Source: Nyssa sinensis
Taxonomy: Eukaryota > Streptophyta > Magnoliopsida > Cornales > Nyssaceae
DNA length: 64,000 nt
Reading direction: 5' to 3'
Assembly (NCBI GenBank): GCA_008638375.1
Contig: CM018046.1
Span: 46,976,126-47,040,125 of the forward strand
The notes under the pieces: generated by a model
Told to the model about the DNA's origin: nothing
The model's input: the letters and a program-made list of their open reading frames with translations, nothing else
Databases searched by the model: none
Translations under genes and position numbers: made by a program
Part shown: positions 47,791 through 60,636 of the stretch, piece by piece
Layout: each line of letters starts with the position of its first letter
Position numbering within the stretch: position 1 is the first letter of the stretch

Positions 47791-50700
47791 ATGAACGACT
47801 CTGTGTCTGAATCTCATAACGCAGGGTCCCATATTTCGGCTGTTATTCTTGATTTGGATGGGACAATTTTAAACACAGGTCTTGTAGTTGTACTACCTTT
47901 AATTACTACCCTTTTACATGTAATAATTTCATGAATCTATTTCCCTCTCTATGTAAATATGTATACATGTAACTTTGTGTGGCTGTACGTGTGCAGAGCA
48001 AGCTACAAAGGATGTTTTGAAGGAGTTTTTGGTAAAATATGGCAAGGTTTTGGACAGGGAGAAGGAAGATACGAGGTTGGGGGTGACAATGAGAGAGTCT
48101 TCAATAGCCATTGTTAAGGACTATGACCTTCCACTCACACCTGATCGCTTTATTCAAGAAATCATGCCCATGTATCGGGAAAAGTAACTCTCTATCTCTC
48201 TCTCAAAGATGCTTGTATATTTATAGTTAAGAATTGGTAGAAAGCAAATTTACATATATATTTTTCTTTTTAATACAAATAATGATGGTGATCACTTTAA
48301 CTAAAATTTGTTACTTTGAAGCTTTTTACCATTGCTTGCATCCTTGGTTTCACTTATTTCATGGGTGTATGGGTGGGTTTTACTCGGGCAGAGCCATGAT
48401 TCTGTCCTAGTGGAGGGGGCAATCTAAAACTCACTAACAAAATCAAATTTAATTTAATAAAATTTATAAAACTAACTATTTGCATGCGATATTAATATTA
48501 CTTCCATAAAATATTAATCCTAATTCATAATTCTTATACAAAAAATTTAATTTAATTGTTTCCGATGAGTTTTCTCCCATTCGGCAAACACAAATCTCTT
48601 TATTCCATTTGATGGTTCTCTCTCTCTCTCTCTCTCTTTTATTTTTAAATTTTTGATGCCTCTTACAGTAGCCATATGAATAACATGGAAGTTTTGTATT
48701 TTGATGAGTTATAGGGCATAAATTAGTTGTAATTATTTAATTGAGATCTAAATATCTACTAAAGCTCTTTGAGAGTATTTTTGCTCAGTCAATTTCAAAC
48801 AACCTTATGATATTTTCTCTATCTCTCTGTATATTACCTATGAAAGAATATTAAATAGAAAGCAACACTAAGAACCCTTGTGTAATGTGTCCTTCAATTG
48901 AGATTTAAATCATAAAAAATGTAAAATAAAAAAAGAAATAAACATATAGTTATATGTTCAATAGTACATATACGTTCTTCTTCCTCCTTCAAATGTCAAA
49001 TCATAAGCATTTAAGCCTTTAACAAGGGTTTTTACTAAATTCATGACTAGTACCTTGAAGAAAAAAAAAACATTAATTATTGCCCTAACCTTAAATATAT
49101 TGAATAAATAAAGTTAAAGAAAAAAATGTCAAAATTTAGTGTTGAAATCATAAGTCATTATATAATTTGCATTTGGTTTGATAGTATAGCAGGAATAAAC
49201 AATTGAAGTAACATCTGAAAATGAAGCAATGTATCTGACTCTTTCTTCGTATTAAACCACCAAGTCATCTAAAAACTTTTGTTAATAAATAATATGTAAT
49301 TAAATTATTTAATTCTTTAATAGGTCCCCTCACATTCAACTAGATTTTCTACCATGAGTGGGTCAACAAATGTATCAATTAAAATTATTAAGATAACAGT
49401 GAGCTTTGAGTTTAGGACCTTTGCTTACTCTATACCATGTTAAACTACAAACATTTTAGAAAGTTTAAACTAATAAAAATGAAATAACTTAGTTATTTAA
49501 TACTTTAACTCTTCGTTTTTAATGGTGCCTATCCAGCAACATGGCCAATTAAAAAATTTGTAAAAACAAACTAAGTGGGAGCAGATTTTTAAAAAATTTA
49601 AGAATTTGTAAAATATTGCATTGATCCTAATTTTTTTTTAAATTTCAGTGGGGGCAGGTGCCCCCCACCGTGCATCCGGCCCCGGTTTTACTTATCTGAT
49701 GGCTGTTGCAGGTGTTGGGGTGTGCCCATGAAGAGAGATCACATAACACATGTATTTACCATTGCTTGCATCCTTGGTTTTACATATTTCATGGGTTTGT
49801 GTGGGTTTTACTCATCTCATGGCTGGTTGCATGTCTTGGGGTTTGCTCATGTGCTCATAAAGAGAGATCACATAACAAATGTTATTCTTATACTCTCCGA
49901 TATAATTTATCGTACTATCCATTTTTTTCGTCCAACCCACTATTCGATTGAATCTCTCTTCCTTGCATGTGCAATATCAATTTGTCTAGAAATTGAGAGT
50001 TGCCCCATACTGGATTTATTTTATTATATTTTTTAATGTGATTTTATGGATTGCATAACTACCTGTTCAAAAACTTATTAGACTAAGAATAATACTTCTG
50101 ACACCAGGGTTAAGTTGTACAAAATGGCTGCCCTTGGACTGCAACTTGAGTTCACACTCTTGATAACTTGAGCTTTTACCATTGCACCATGCAATGGCCT
50201 TTTATCCTCACACACACACACATAATATTGATATAGTGTTTAGTTTTGATGTTTCATTGCTTTCATTTCAACATCTCTTTAGTGATAAACATAATTTTCC
50301 TTGCCTAGTGGAAAATTTTCCTAGTATGGACTACAGAGTGGATAATGTGGGTTCAGTTCACCTGATAATGAAAAGATGACAAAAATACTAATGGCAAAAG
50401 AAAAAGGGGAAAAAGGACTAATGGTTGTGAAAATGTTCAAAGTTTGCAAAAATACACACATTATCACTCATAACAGTCTTATTGTAGCCTTCACTAGCTA
50501 TTATTGTAACTGATTGGAATTCATTGGACGTAATATGTTCTACAAGCTGGCTACACTCTGGTCACTCAATTAAATTTATAATTGCAGATCATTTGATCAG
50601 TCCTTCACAGATATCATGGCAAGGCTTCATTTCCTAACTTTTTGTGGGAGTCTACATGAATATCTTTTCTACTTTGGGCCATTCAATTCAATTTAGAGCA

Positions 50701-53700
50701 CCTCTTCACATAAGTGTCGGATATGATGCCTTTTCTCACTACCTTGATCCACAATCTTTATGGCCTTCCTCTTGTCCTTTGCTCCTTTAACTTGTAACTG
50801 TTCCTTCCCTTCATTGCACATAGCCAAACATCAGAGGTGAATCTCTCACCTTGTCCTCAAATGGTGCTACCTCTCATTTCTCATGACTTAATTTGTTTTT
50901 GATACCATAATTTGTTGTGCTATTATTCATCCATCTCTAAATTCAGATGTTACTCTGCATTTTATGGTAGATTTTCATTTGACTTCCCAACTTCTGTTAT
51001 CATAAAGCATGCTGGCCTTATAGTCATTTCCCTTTAGATTGATCAGCATTCCATAGCTACACAAGGAGTTAGATGTACCTTAACCACAAAGAAGTTAGAT
51101 GTACATTTAGACTTCATTTGTCCTATTCTAACTTTTTGATCGACATTCATTTCAAACCCTCCTTCGTGGATGCCATTTGATATTGTATTTTTGAAGTATC
51201 AAACTGGCCATTAATTTGAACCCCATCATCTCCTCAACTCATCACTAGTAAAGTTTCATTTCTTGGTCTTTCTCTAAACCGCCGGATTCAAGGAAGAACT
51301 ATATTTTCAATCCCTTGGTATGTTGTGGAATAATCACGGAGTTGTCGAGTTCGCGACAAATTGTTAACATGTTTTCAGGTGTAAGGTTAGATAGACTCAA
51401 CCTTAGTCAACACGAGTTCTTTGCAGCGAGAGAGAGTCAAGTGTGATAGTTGGTATGTATAGAATGTGGATTAGGAAGAAATTTGTAGTCAGTGTGAATC
51501 ATTGTGATTAGATTATGAAGATATGATAATCATTGAGTTGCTTAAAATGTATGTACGAGTTTGATTATGTGTTAAATGACATAAACTAGGAATTTGATAA
51601 ATTCTATGATAATTTTATGGGTTGCATTCTTGGAATCCGCATAGGGTGGGTTCGGGGATGTTATAGGGTAGGCAGATCTTGAATGCAACTTTGATTGTTA
51701 ATAAGTGTGTAGATGCGAGGAGGAAGCAAAGTAAGGAGAGGATTATTTGCAAGTTGGATATTGAAAAGGCTCACGATCATGTAAATTGAGACTTCTTGCT
51801 TTATTTGATGGCGAGGATGGGATTTGGAGAGAGGTGGAGGAAGTGGATCCAAGCTTGCATATCCTCGGTTTCCTTTTCAGTGTTTGGTCAATGGAACTCA
51901 AGTTGGATTCTTTCGATCTTCCAGGGGTTTAAGGCGAGGGACCTACCATCTCATTTTCTTTTCGTGATTGTTATGGAGGCTTTGAGCAAGATGATTGATA
52001 GAGCTAGAGATGGGGGCATGCTGCAAGGTTTTGCTATTGAGGGGGGTGGAAAGGGACGGATGGAGATTTCCCATCTATTGTTTGCAAATGATACTATTTT
52101 TTTTTTTGTGATGCGGAGGAAGTGCAACTTTGTGTTTTGATGTGCATCTTACTTTGCTTTGAGGCAGTTTCGGGTTTGAGAGTGAACCTAACTAAGACTG
52201 AATTGATTCATGTCGGAGAAGTGAGGAATGTGACCGAGTTCGCTTGGATTTGGACCAGAAGATATGGTGCCTTCCTTCTATTTATCTTGGATTACCATTG
52301 GGGGCACCTTCTAAATCATCAGGAGTTTGGGATGCGGTAGTTGAGAGATTTCATAAAAGGCTTACAGGGTGGAAGAGACGTACCTGTCATAAGGGGGGTG
52401 GATCACTCTTATCCTCTCAAGCTTTTCAATCAAGCGTTGCTGGGCAAATGGATATGGCATTTTGCTAAGGAAGACCATACTTTGTGGAGAGGTTATTAAT
52501 TCAAAATATGGGTGTGAGGAGGGAGGTTGGTTTTCTAGGGATGGGATAGAGCCATACGGATGTGGAGTTTGGAAAGCCATTAGGAGAGGAAGAGAAGGTC
52601 TCATTCCGTGTATCAAGTTCGATATGGGGGATAGGGTGAGAGTGAATTTTTGGAAGGATCCTTGGCATGGGCTAATTAGGAAAAAATTCCCCAACATTTT
52701 TAATATTGTTGAAAACTTGAATGCCTTGGTCACGGATTGCATTGTAGAAGTTGGGGGAAGGAAGGTTTGGAGAACAAGATTTAAGAGAAATTTCTTTGAC
52801 TGGAAGTTAGGAGGTGGATCGGTTGATGACTCTTTTGAATAAGGTGGAGTTGCTTAGGAGTCAATCGGATGAGATGAAACGGAGTGGAAATAATGACAGA
52901 AATTTTACGGGACGCTCTTTTTATAGGAAATTGGTGGGAGGAAAAGATATTTTCTTCCCTTGGAAGTTAATTTGGAAGTCTAGAGTGCCCATGAAAGCTA
53001 TGTTTTTTTTCTTGGGAAGCGGTTTGGGACACCATCCTTCTAGAGGATAATCTTAAAAGGAGAGGCTACTACGTTCAAAGTCGATGCCCACTGTGCAAAG
53101 AAGTGAAAGAGACGGTAGACCATCTTCTTTTATATTGTAAGGTTGCTAGGGATATTTGGAACTTGTTATTTTCCCTTTTTGGCTTATGTTGGGTCATGCT
53201 GCCTAAAATGAAGCATCTCGTGAAATCTTTTTTTATATAAATAAATTACCTTGACCTCCCTAAGGTGAGGTCCAATAACACACGTTACCTCTATCTTTTC
53301 AAAAATATCACTGGCATCCATGTCAGAGCCGACAGCATTAATGGAGGCTACCATTTTACCTTGCGAATTAAAAATGTATATTTTTGTTAAAATATTACCA
53401 TATAATGGAAAGTCAAAAAAAAAAACCCTCACCCCCACACCATTCAATTACAAAAATTATACCCTGTTGTTCATCATCTTCATGGAGCTCCACTGTTCGA
53501 CGATGGTAGACTCATGGGTTGATGATAGTGAAGACCACTGATGCTGGTGGTGGTTGTTGTCGATAACGGTGGCTGCTGCTGATGGTGTTCAACAATGGTG
53601 ATAAACGCTAGTGCATCTCTCTATAACACACACGTGTGTGTGTGTGTGCATGAATTTGTGTGTATAACTCCAACTCTGTATATCTCTAACATATCTCTGT

Positions 53701-53759
53701 AACATATATATACATGTAATTCTAACTTTCTATATCTCTATTACCTAATTGTATATATT

Positions 53760-53793
<34 letters not shown>

Positions 53794-56700
53794 ACTCCCT
53801 GTAACACACATATATATGCGATGGGTATAATGGAGTGGAATGGGTTCAATGTGGAAGCTAATAGCTTTTGGAATTGATCAAGCTGTGATTGCTGGGTTGC
53901 TTCTGGGCATTGAACTGGAAGTTATTTTGCTGAGGAATTTGTGGTGTTGGCAAGTCTAATTGATGCGTCTGGCCTGCACCGGCAAGGTTCTGCAGAACAG
54001 ACACAGATAAAGAATACAAGTAACAGAGCATTCGTGGGCTCTGTTTTGAAGAGGATGAGCAGAAAATAGAGGTTAAGATACACGCACACACAGAGGTGCT
54101 CTTTGATTATGAAAATTACTTTTAGTGAAAATGATGATTTTAGAGAGAGAGAGTAGTATATAGATACAGAGGTGGGTCTATGAATTATGAAAATTATGAA
54201 TTAATTTTAGAGAGCAAGAGAGGAAAAGAAAGATATTTTAGAGAGAGAGAGAGAGGTTGAAAGAGTTACAGAATCCTACAGGACTGGATCTTTTATTTTG
54301 CCTAATACATGGTCCATCCATGCATTGAGTTCTAAATTGACCACTGAATTAACTACTGGTTTTCTTGGGTTGTGAATAAGATCAAAGATATGACCACTCA
54401 TGTTGGTTTTGTTCAATTCTAATAGGTTTCCCATCTATCTGTTCTTTCACAAATTTGATGAGATATTTGAGTTGCTTCATCCCTAAATTTACTTTTGTCA
54501 TTACCAATAAAAAAAAATTACTTTTGTCATTGCTTGTGGAAGCCTCCAAACTAGTTGATCTTCTTGCACACAATTAGTTTTGCCACTCTTCCCTCCTCTT
54601 GGTACACTCAACAAAGCTGTTGATTGTGTGAACTTGTTTGGCTGTAAATACCTTCATGAATAAACTCAGTAGCCCACTTGCTAAAGTAGTATATATGAAT
54701 GATTACTGACTTATATTTTTGTTACTTTCTTGTAAGCACACAATTCTTCATTTTATGTTATAATGAGCAGAATCATAGGATGTAAACCCTCATTAACACA
54801 ATACACATTTCGAAAATTAATTTGAAGTTCTATAAGTTTATTTAGCTTGGTATGCTAATAAGCTTTTAATGTTACATTCTTCACAACTCTACATGTTTTT
54901 ATTATGGAATTTGCTCCATTTGCAATATTTTCTTATTATGTAACTGCCTTTTCTTCTAGGTGGGCGCAAGCAAGAGCACTTCCTGGTGCTAATCGCCTTA
55001 TCATGCATCTCCATAAGCATGGAGTGCCATGTGCACTTGCCTCAAACTCTTTACGTGCCAACATAGATGCAAAAGTCTCTCACCAAGAAGGTCCTATTAT
55101 CTTTACTTCCGAAAACTATTAGCCAAAACGCACATTTTTTGTTGTACTTGAAGATTTAGGGAATCTTTTTTGTAATACAATTAATATGCTTATTTTTATA
55201 TTACTATTACTATCATGATCTTTTCAATCACATTCGGTTATTTATTGTAGTAACCAAGGATCGAATTTAAGTAGCTACGAAACGGAATATCTGTAGACTA
55301 AGTTGGCTGCTAGTAGCTACTTCCCGAACCCTTTTTGCGATGTCTCTCAAAATTTACCTTGTTAGAGTGTGTTTTTGTTTGATTATTTTTCCCCAAGGGC
55401 ATCCTCTCATGTTATATATATATATGTATATATATATACATACACACACATACATATATATTTTTATATATACATACAATATATATAGATATATATATAT
55501 ATGTATATATAAATATATGTGCAAGTTATAAGGGTGGAATTAACTAATTAAGCCCTACACATTTTCTCTAATTTCTCTCTCGTCTTTCTTTCCTACTCTT
55601 CTAACCCCAATTTCATACCATACAAATTAACTTGGTACCAAAGCAACGATCAGAGGCCAGACATCATCCAAAACACACTCTGACAACCCTCATACAAATT
55701 GTACAATTTTTTTTTTTTAAATTTGTCCTCTGAATTTACCTGATGATAAGATGTCATCTTTTCTGCACTCCTTTTTCCGTGTTACTAATAAATTTATTTA
55801 TATTAAGCCTTTTCAGAGAGTAAAAAGGCATCAATTCAACAATAGAAAGTTTAGAAGTGGAATGCACTATAATGTGGTCAACCATAGCTTGGTCATAGTC
55901 TGCTACCTTTGTACAGCTAGAGTGCTATATGCACCCACCTTATGTGTGTGCATGACCTGATGCGACATGGTTTTTCCCAGTCAATTCATGACATTTCCTC
56001 CCATGAATGTATTGCTTACAGCAACGTAGCTGTACTGTGGAAGCACAGGACTCTTTTGCATTGCTAAAGTAGTTAAGTCAGGTTGCAGGAAACAGTGTGG
56101 TGTTGCTTTTTGTGCCAAGCTCTCAGCCATCACTAACTAATTTCCCGAAATATATATATATATATATATTTTTTTTTACTTGAATTTTTATTTTTTCTTG
56201 TTAAACTGGCTAAATCCCCTCAAAAATTCAGGAGAAAATTTATCTATATTAATGATAAGATAGGTTATGTGAAGTAGTAGAAGCATGCTTTCTGCATAAA
56301 TGTTTGGCATTTGTACTTATCCACCCTATGCATCATGCATCTGGTTTGTTCACGGGGTAGGTTATGCTAAACTGAGGCTGTCATCTAAAACAAGGGAAGA
56401 GACATCAGTAGTTGAGTTTTTGTTGAATGGTTCAGCATCATCAGTCCTGGTTGAAATTGGACTGGAAAACCAACACAACATTTCATTATCATAATTTTGT
56501 TTAGGTTGAGGCTACATATGGCTGAAATTCGAACATGAGTTAAAACCAAATCAGTATGTTCCAAATCTCCTTGTAATGTAAACCTTGGCTTGTAATGTTG
56601 CTGAATGGTTTCTTCCATGGTTTTTGCATGATCCATAAATTACCTGGTGAATTATGGAATGTTTTTCTGCAAATTCTGAGTTCTATGTTCATCTCTTAAA

Positions 56701-59700
56701 GCCAAATAATAACATGTATCATTCTCAATTGTGAATTGTACCTTCCTCTAGTCTCTCTCGCTCTAGGTGTGTGTGGGTGGTTGGATGTGCACGTGTGTGT
56801 TTATGTGCATGTTATTTCTCTGCCTTTTGCCGCATGTACATGCAGTTCCCTGTTCTGTAATTTGGTTTGCAGCTGTTTTATGGGATACATATATATTTGT
56901 TATGTTTTCCATGTAGTTTTGTTTATGTGATTTTATTTCTGCAGGTTGGAAAGAATCCTTCTCAGTAATTATTGGAAGTGACCAGGTCAAATCTGGGAAA
57001 CCCTCTCCCGATTTGTAAGTGAAGACACTTTAAGTGATTCGATTGCAATTTTAATGGCGTGTTTGATCTTTCATTAATATTTCTTCCAACCCCATTTCCT
57101 TTTTCTTTTCTTGTTTTGAACCATAGTATTTGAAGGCCCAAATCTATCTCCTGGAATGGAGACGTCACCACAAATTATAGTAGAGAATTGACACAAGGTC
57201 TTTTCGTGAGTCCCTAAAAAAGATTCCTCTATGTAAGTTAGTAAGTACTTTTAATTGGCATGAAACAGAAATTAGTTTGTTCCATATGCTATAAGAAAAC
57301 ACAGCTGGGATGATTCCGGACTCAGGGGACGCCTAAAATGATTTTTAAAGTTTTGGCCTTCACTCTTTTTTCTTTTAGGTTTAGATAGAAACTTTCAATC
57401 GTCCTTTGTAAAGTTATCAGTTATTTTTCAATATATTCTTACAAAAATTTTGAATTGGTCTTCAGATTTCTGGAAGCTGCAAATAAAATGGGTGTAGATG
57501 CAGTTTGCTGCCTCGTAATAGAAGACTCCTTGTAAGTCAACCCTCATTGTAATTAATTTAAATAATCAGTAGAAGTCAGTAGAATACCAATAACTATTGC
57601 TATATTATCTTTAGTTTCATTTGCTTAATTCTTGAAGTTGTCAGCATAATAGAGTGGGTTACCTCTTACTTTTATGTTAATCCTAGATAGCTTAAACCAA
57701 TTAATGCCAACCTTTTCTCAAGCATTAGATCTCACGCCTTGCATGTCACTGAGACATTATATGATCTTATTTGCGCACATCCAATTTTCATATCTGTAAC
57801 ATCTTAGACATCCACAAGTAGCTGAGTGAAAAAGAAAAGGATAAAAATAAAGCAAAAGGCCTCTAAGCGCATGCATTCGGAAAATGAAATCGTGCACACA
57901 CAAGTAAAACCTAGCAAACATTTTTTTCGCAGTTTCATTTTTGAAGTCTTTTGAGTTGATTAGTATTTGCCACTAACAAGTTGCCCTTTAATATTGTTTT
58001 GATTTATTCACTTTCACATTAAACTATTCAATATCTAACAATGTAGTCAGATTTCTTTTGAGCTGGGGATTCCCAGGGGATGTACTCCTCTGATAATTTT
58101 GGGGCTGGGGATTATTTTACTTTGTTAGTTAAACTACTAATATAGTTTTTATGCAGCATGACTCCCGCACATTATATTTTTCCATTAACCTTGTTTTATT
58201 TCTCCTTTTACTAAAGAGTTATGTTTACTAATTTAAAAAGTAACTTATCATAAGTTCATAATCCAAATATTTCAACAGGGTTGGCGTTAAAGCAGCAAAG
58301 GCTGCTGGAATGAAGGTAGTTGCTGTTCCCTCGATCCAAAGGAAACTTGGTCAATTTTCCATTGCAGATTCTGTGCTTCAATCACTTCTAGAATTTCAGC
58401 CTGAGCTATGGGGTCTTCCACCATTTGAAGACTGTACATATCTTTTAAATTTTATTTTATTTTCTTGCTTTTGGTGCTGCATTCCCTGATTAGATCCTGT
58501 TCAATTTTAATGATTGCAGGGGTGGATAATGCATTGCCAGTTGAACCCTTTTACTTGAGGGGTTTATATGGCAACGGGCTCCTGATTCTGAATGAATTTG
58601 CAGGTTTTTAGATTTTTCTTTTTTCTGTTGTGTATGCCTGTTTTAAATTGTATCAAGTTTACAGAGTGCAATACTTTGAGGTTTGAAAGCATTAGGTTCA
58701 TCGGGTTCTGTGTTGTTTAAACATTACATGCCATCTCATTAACATCAGAAATAATATGTTGCGTGCCTTGATTGGAATGTGGTTAATTTAACAAGGAAAT
58801 TCATTACACTGCATGTGCATTTTATTATAGTTCTTAGTATGTGGCATTATATGCAAGAAGTCTCTGAGAAAATAATATTAAATCCAGATAATGGACCTTC
58901 TGCTCTTCCTGATCAAGTTTCGGGACTCTACTTTGGTTGGGCCAAAGTTGACACATATGAGATGATCTTCAAGGTTGTAGTCAGCATTGGATGGGACCAT
59001 GATTGCTGTACTTCTGAGAGAAAAATTGTAAGTGATTAACCCATCGGTAGTTTTCCTTACTATATATCCCAATCTGTAAAGCATTGTCTGAGGATTTGAA
59101 GGAGTCTATTTGTTTTTCTTTTTACTTTGTAAAAAAAAATTAGAATCTGAAGTTGTTGAGAGCTTGATATACATTGTTGGCGCATTCTCTAATAGCTTAA
59201 GCTTTTAGAGCAACTAGTGATCTCACATGGTATCAAAGTCTTGGTTATGAGAGGTCTTGGATTCAAGTCTCTCTATTTGCATTTAATCTCCATTTTCATT
59301 TAGACTCTTCTACTTCGCATTTGTCTTAGTTTCTTTGCCTCTTCACGTGCTAGTCCGGAGTCGCAAGTGAGTGGGAGTGTTGAGAGCTTGATATATATTG
59401 TTGGTCATTCTCTAACAGCTTAAGCTTTTAGAATAACCGGTGATCTAACAAGTAGTATCCTCTATTTAATATTTGTTTTTCGATTTTCAGTTTATTTGAT
59501 GGCCATTTTTTTTGCCTGACAACTTTATATGCTCAAATGCCATAGAAATTAAAATTCAATATTTCATTTGCACATGGTCTCTTGATGACAATATTACCAT
59601 TCGTGAATGGTGGTAGGTCTAAGATTGTGCTCGTAGTGTAGGAATGAAGCCAATCAAAATTGTTTAAATATCAGATAATTTTCTTACTATTTGGAATTTT

Positions 59701-60605
59701 CCTAATTTATGATTAAAAAGTTTGCTCTGACCCCCCTTAACCATAGGTCCTGATATTCCATACATTCTATCTCTTGATCTTGCTTCAGCATACATTAATT
59801 TTTTATTTATTTTTTGCTGGATGATACAACATATATTAAATTCTTGATGGATACTCTAAGCCTGTTATTATCTTTCATGCTTATAGTTGTTTTTTTCATT
59901 TTGGGATTTTATATTCATGTTGACTCTTGTGCTCCCTTGCAGCAATTATGTCTAGTTGATGGAAGTGATGAGGATATATGTGATCAGCAGATGCAACTAA
60001 TGCTTGTTGGCTACATCCGAGGATTGAATACTAAGGTAGTTAAATCTGTGGAAAAAATAATAGTAACTGAAAAAAAAAAACCATAAATTTACTAATCTAT
60101 CTACCAACCTGCCAGGAAAGTTTCTTAGGTTTCTTGCAGACCCCAAAAACTTGCATATCAAAACTATGACTAAAAAAATCCTCAAATCCTGAAATAGTAT
60201 GATTCATTTGAAACTGCACATACATAATTTGTTTAAACTGAACCACAGATAGATTTTATTTTCATCTTCCCGGACCATTTATGAGGTATGTTTAGTATAC
60301 TTAATTTATAAAAATATTTTATTTTTAAAAAGTGGGATTATTATTGGAAGAATCTATTTATTATGCTATATGTGTCTATGATGGGCTTTTTCTTTTTTCA
60401 AAATCTTTTTCAAGTACAGTTACTAATTTGTTGCAACCAAGCATTATCATTCCCAACTATAAATTAGTAGAAGTTTCTTGCTTGATATTAGCGTATTGAA
60501 TTTCTAATTGACTTGAAATAACTTTGCTGTTTTTGTATATTTACATATGTGGTACACAGGTAAATACATCCAGTAATGTTGAAATATTTGAAGAAGATAA
60601 GTTCA

Positions 60606-60636
<31 letters not shown>

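Noticed and set aside
50090..51660. Possible retroelement pieces in HAD intron 2
   Set aside because: Composition changes here, but no LTRs, primer site, domain text or target duplication could be found.
53858..54091. Gln/Pro/Asn-rich minus-strand frame
   Set aside because: Low complexity, no domain recognised, lies between repeats inside an intron of a plus-strand gene.
59221..59275. tRNA-like strings (GGTATCAAAG, GGATTCAAGTC) in the 59154 element and its copy at 24745
   Set aside because: The first is a retroelement primer site and the T-arm-like string has no matching acceptor or D-arm; not a tRNA gene.
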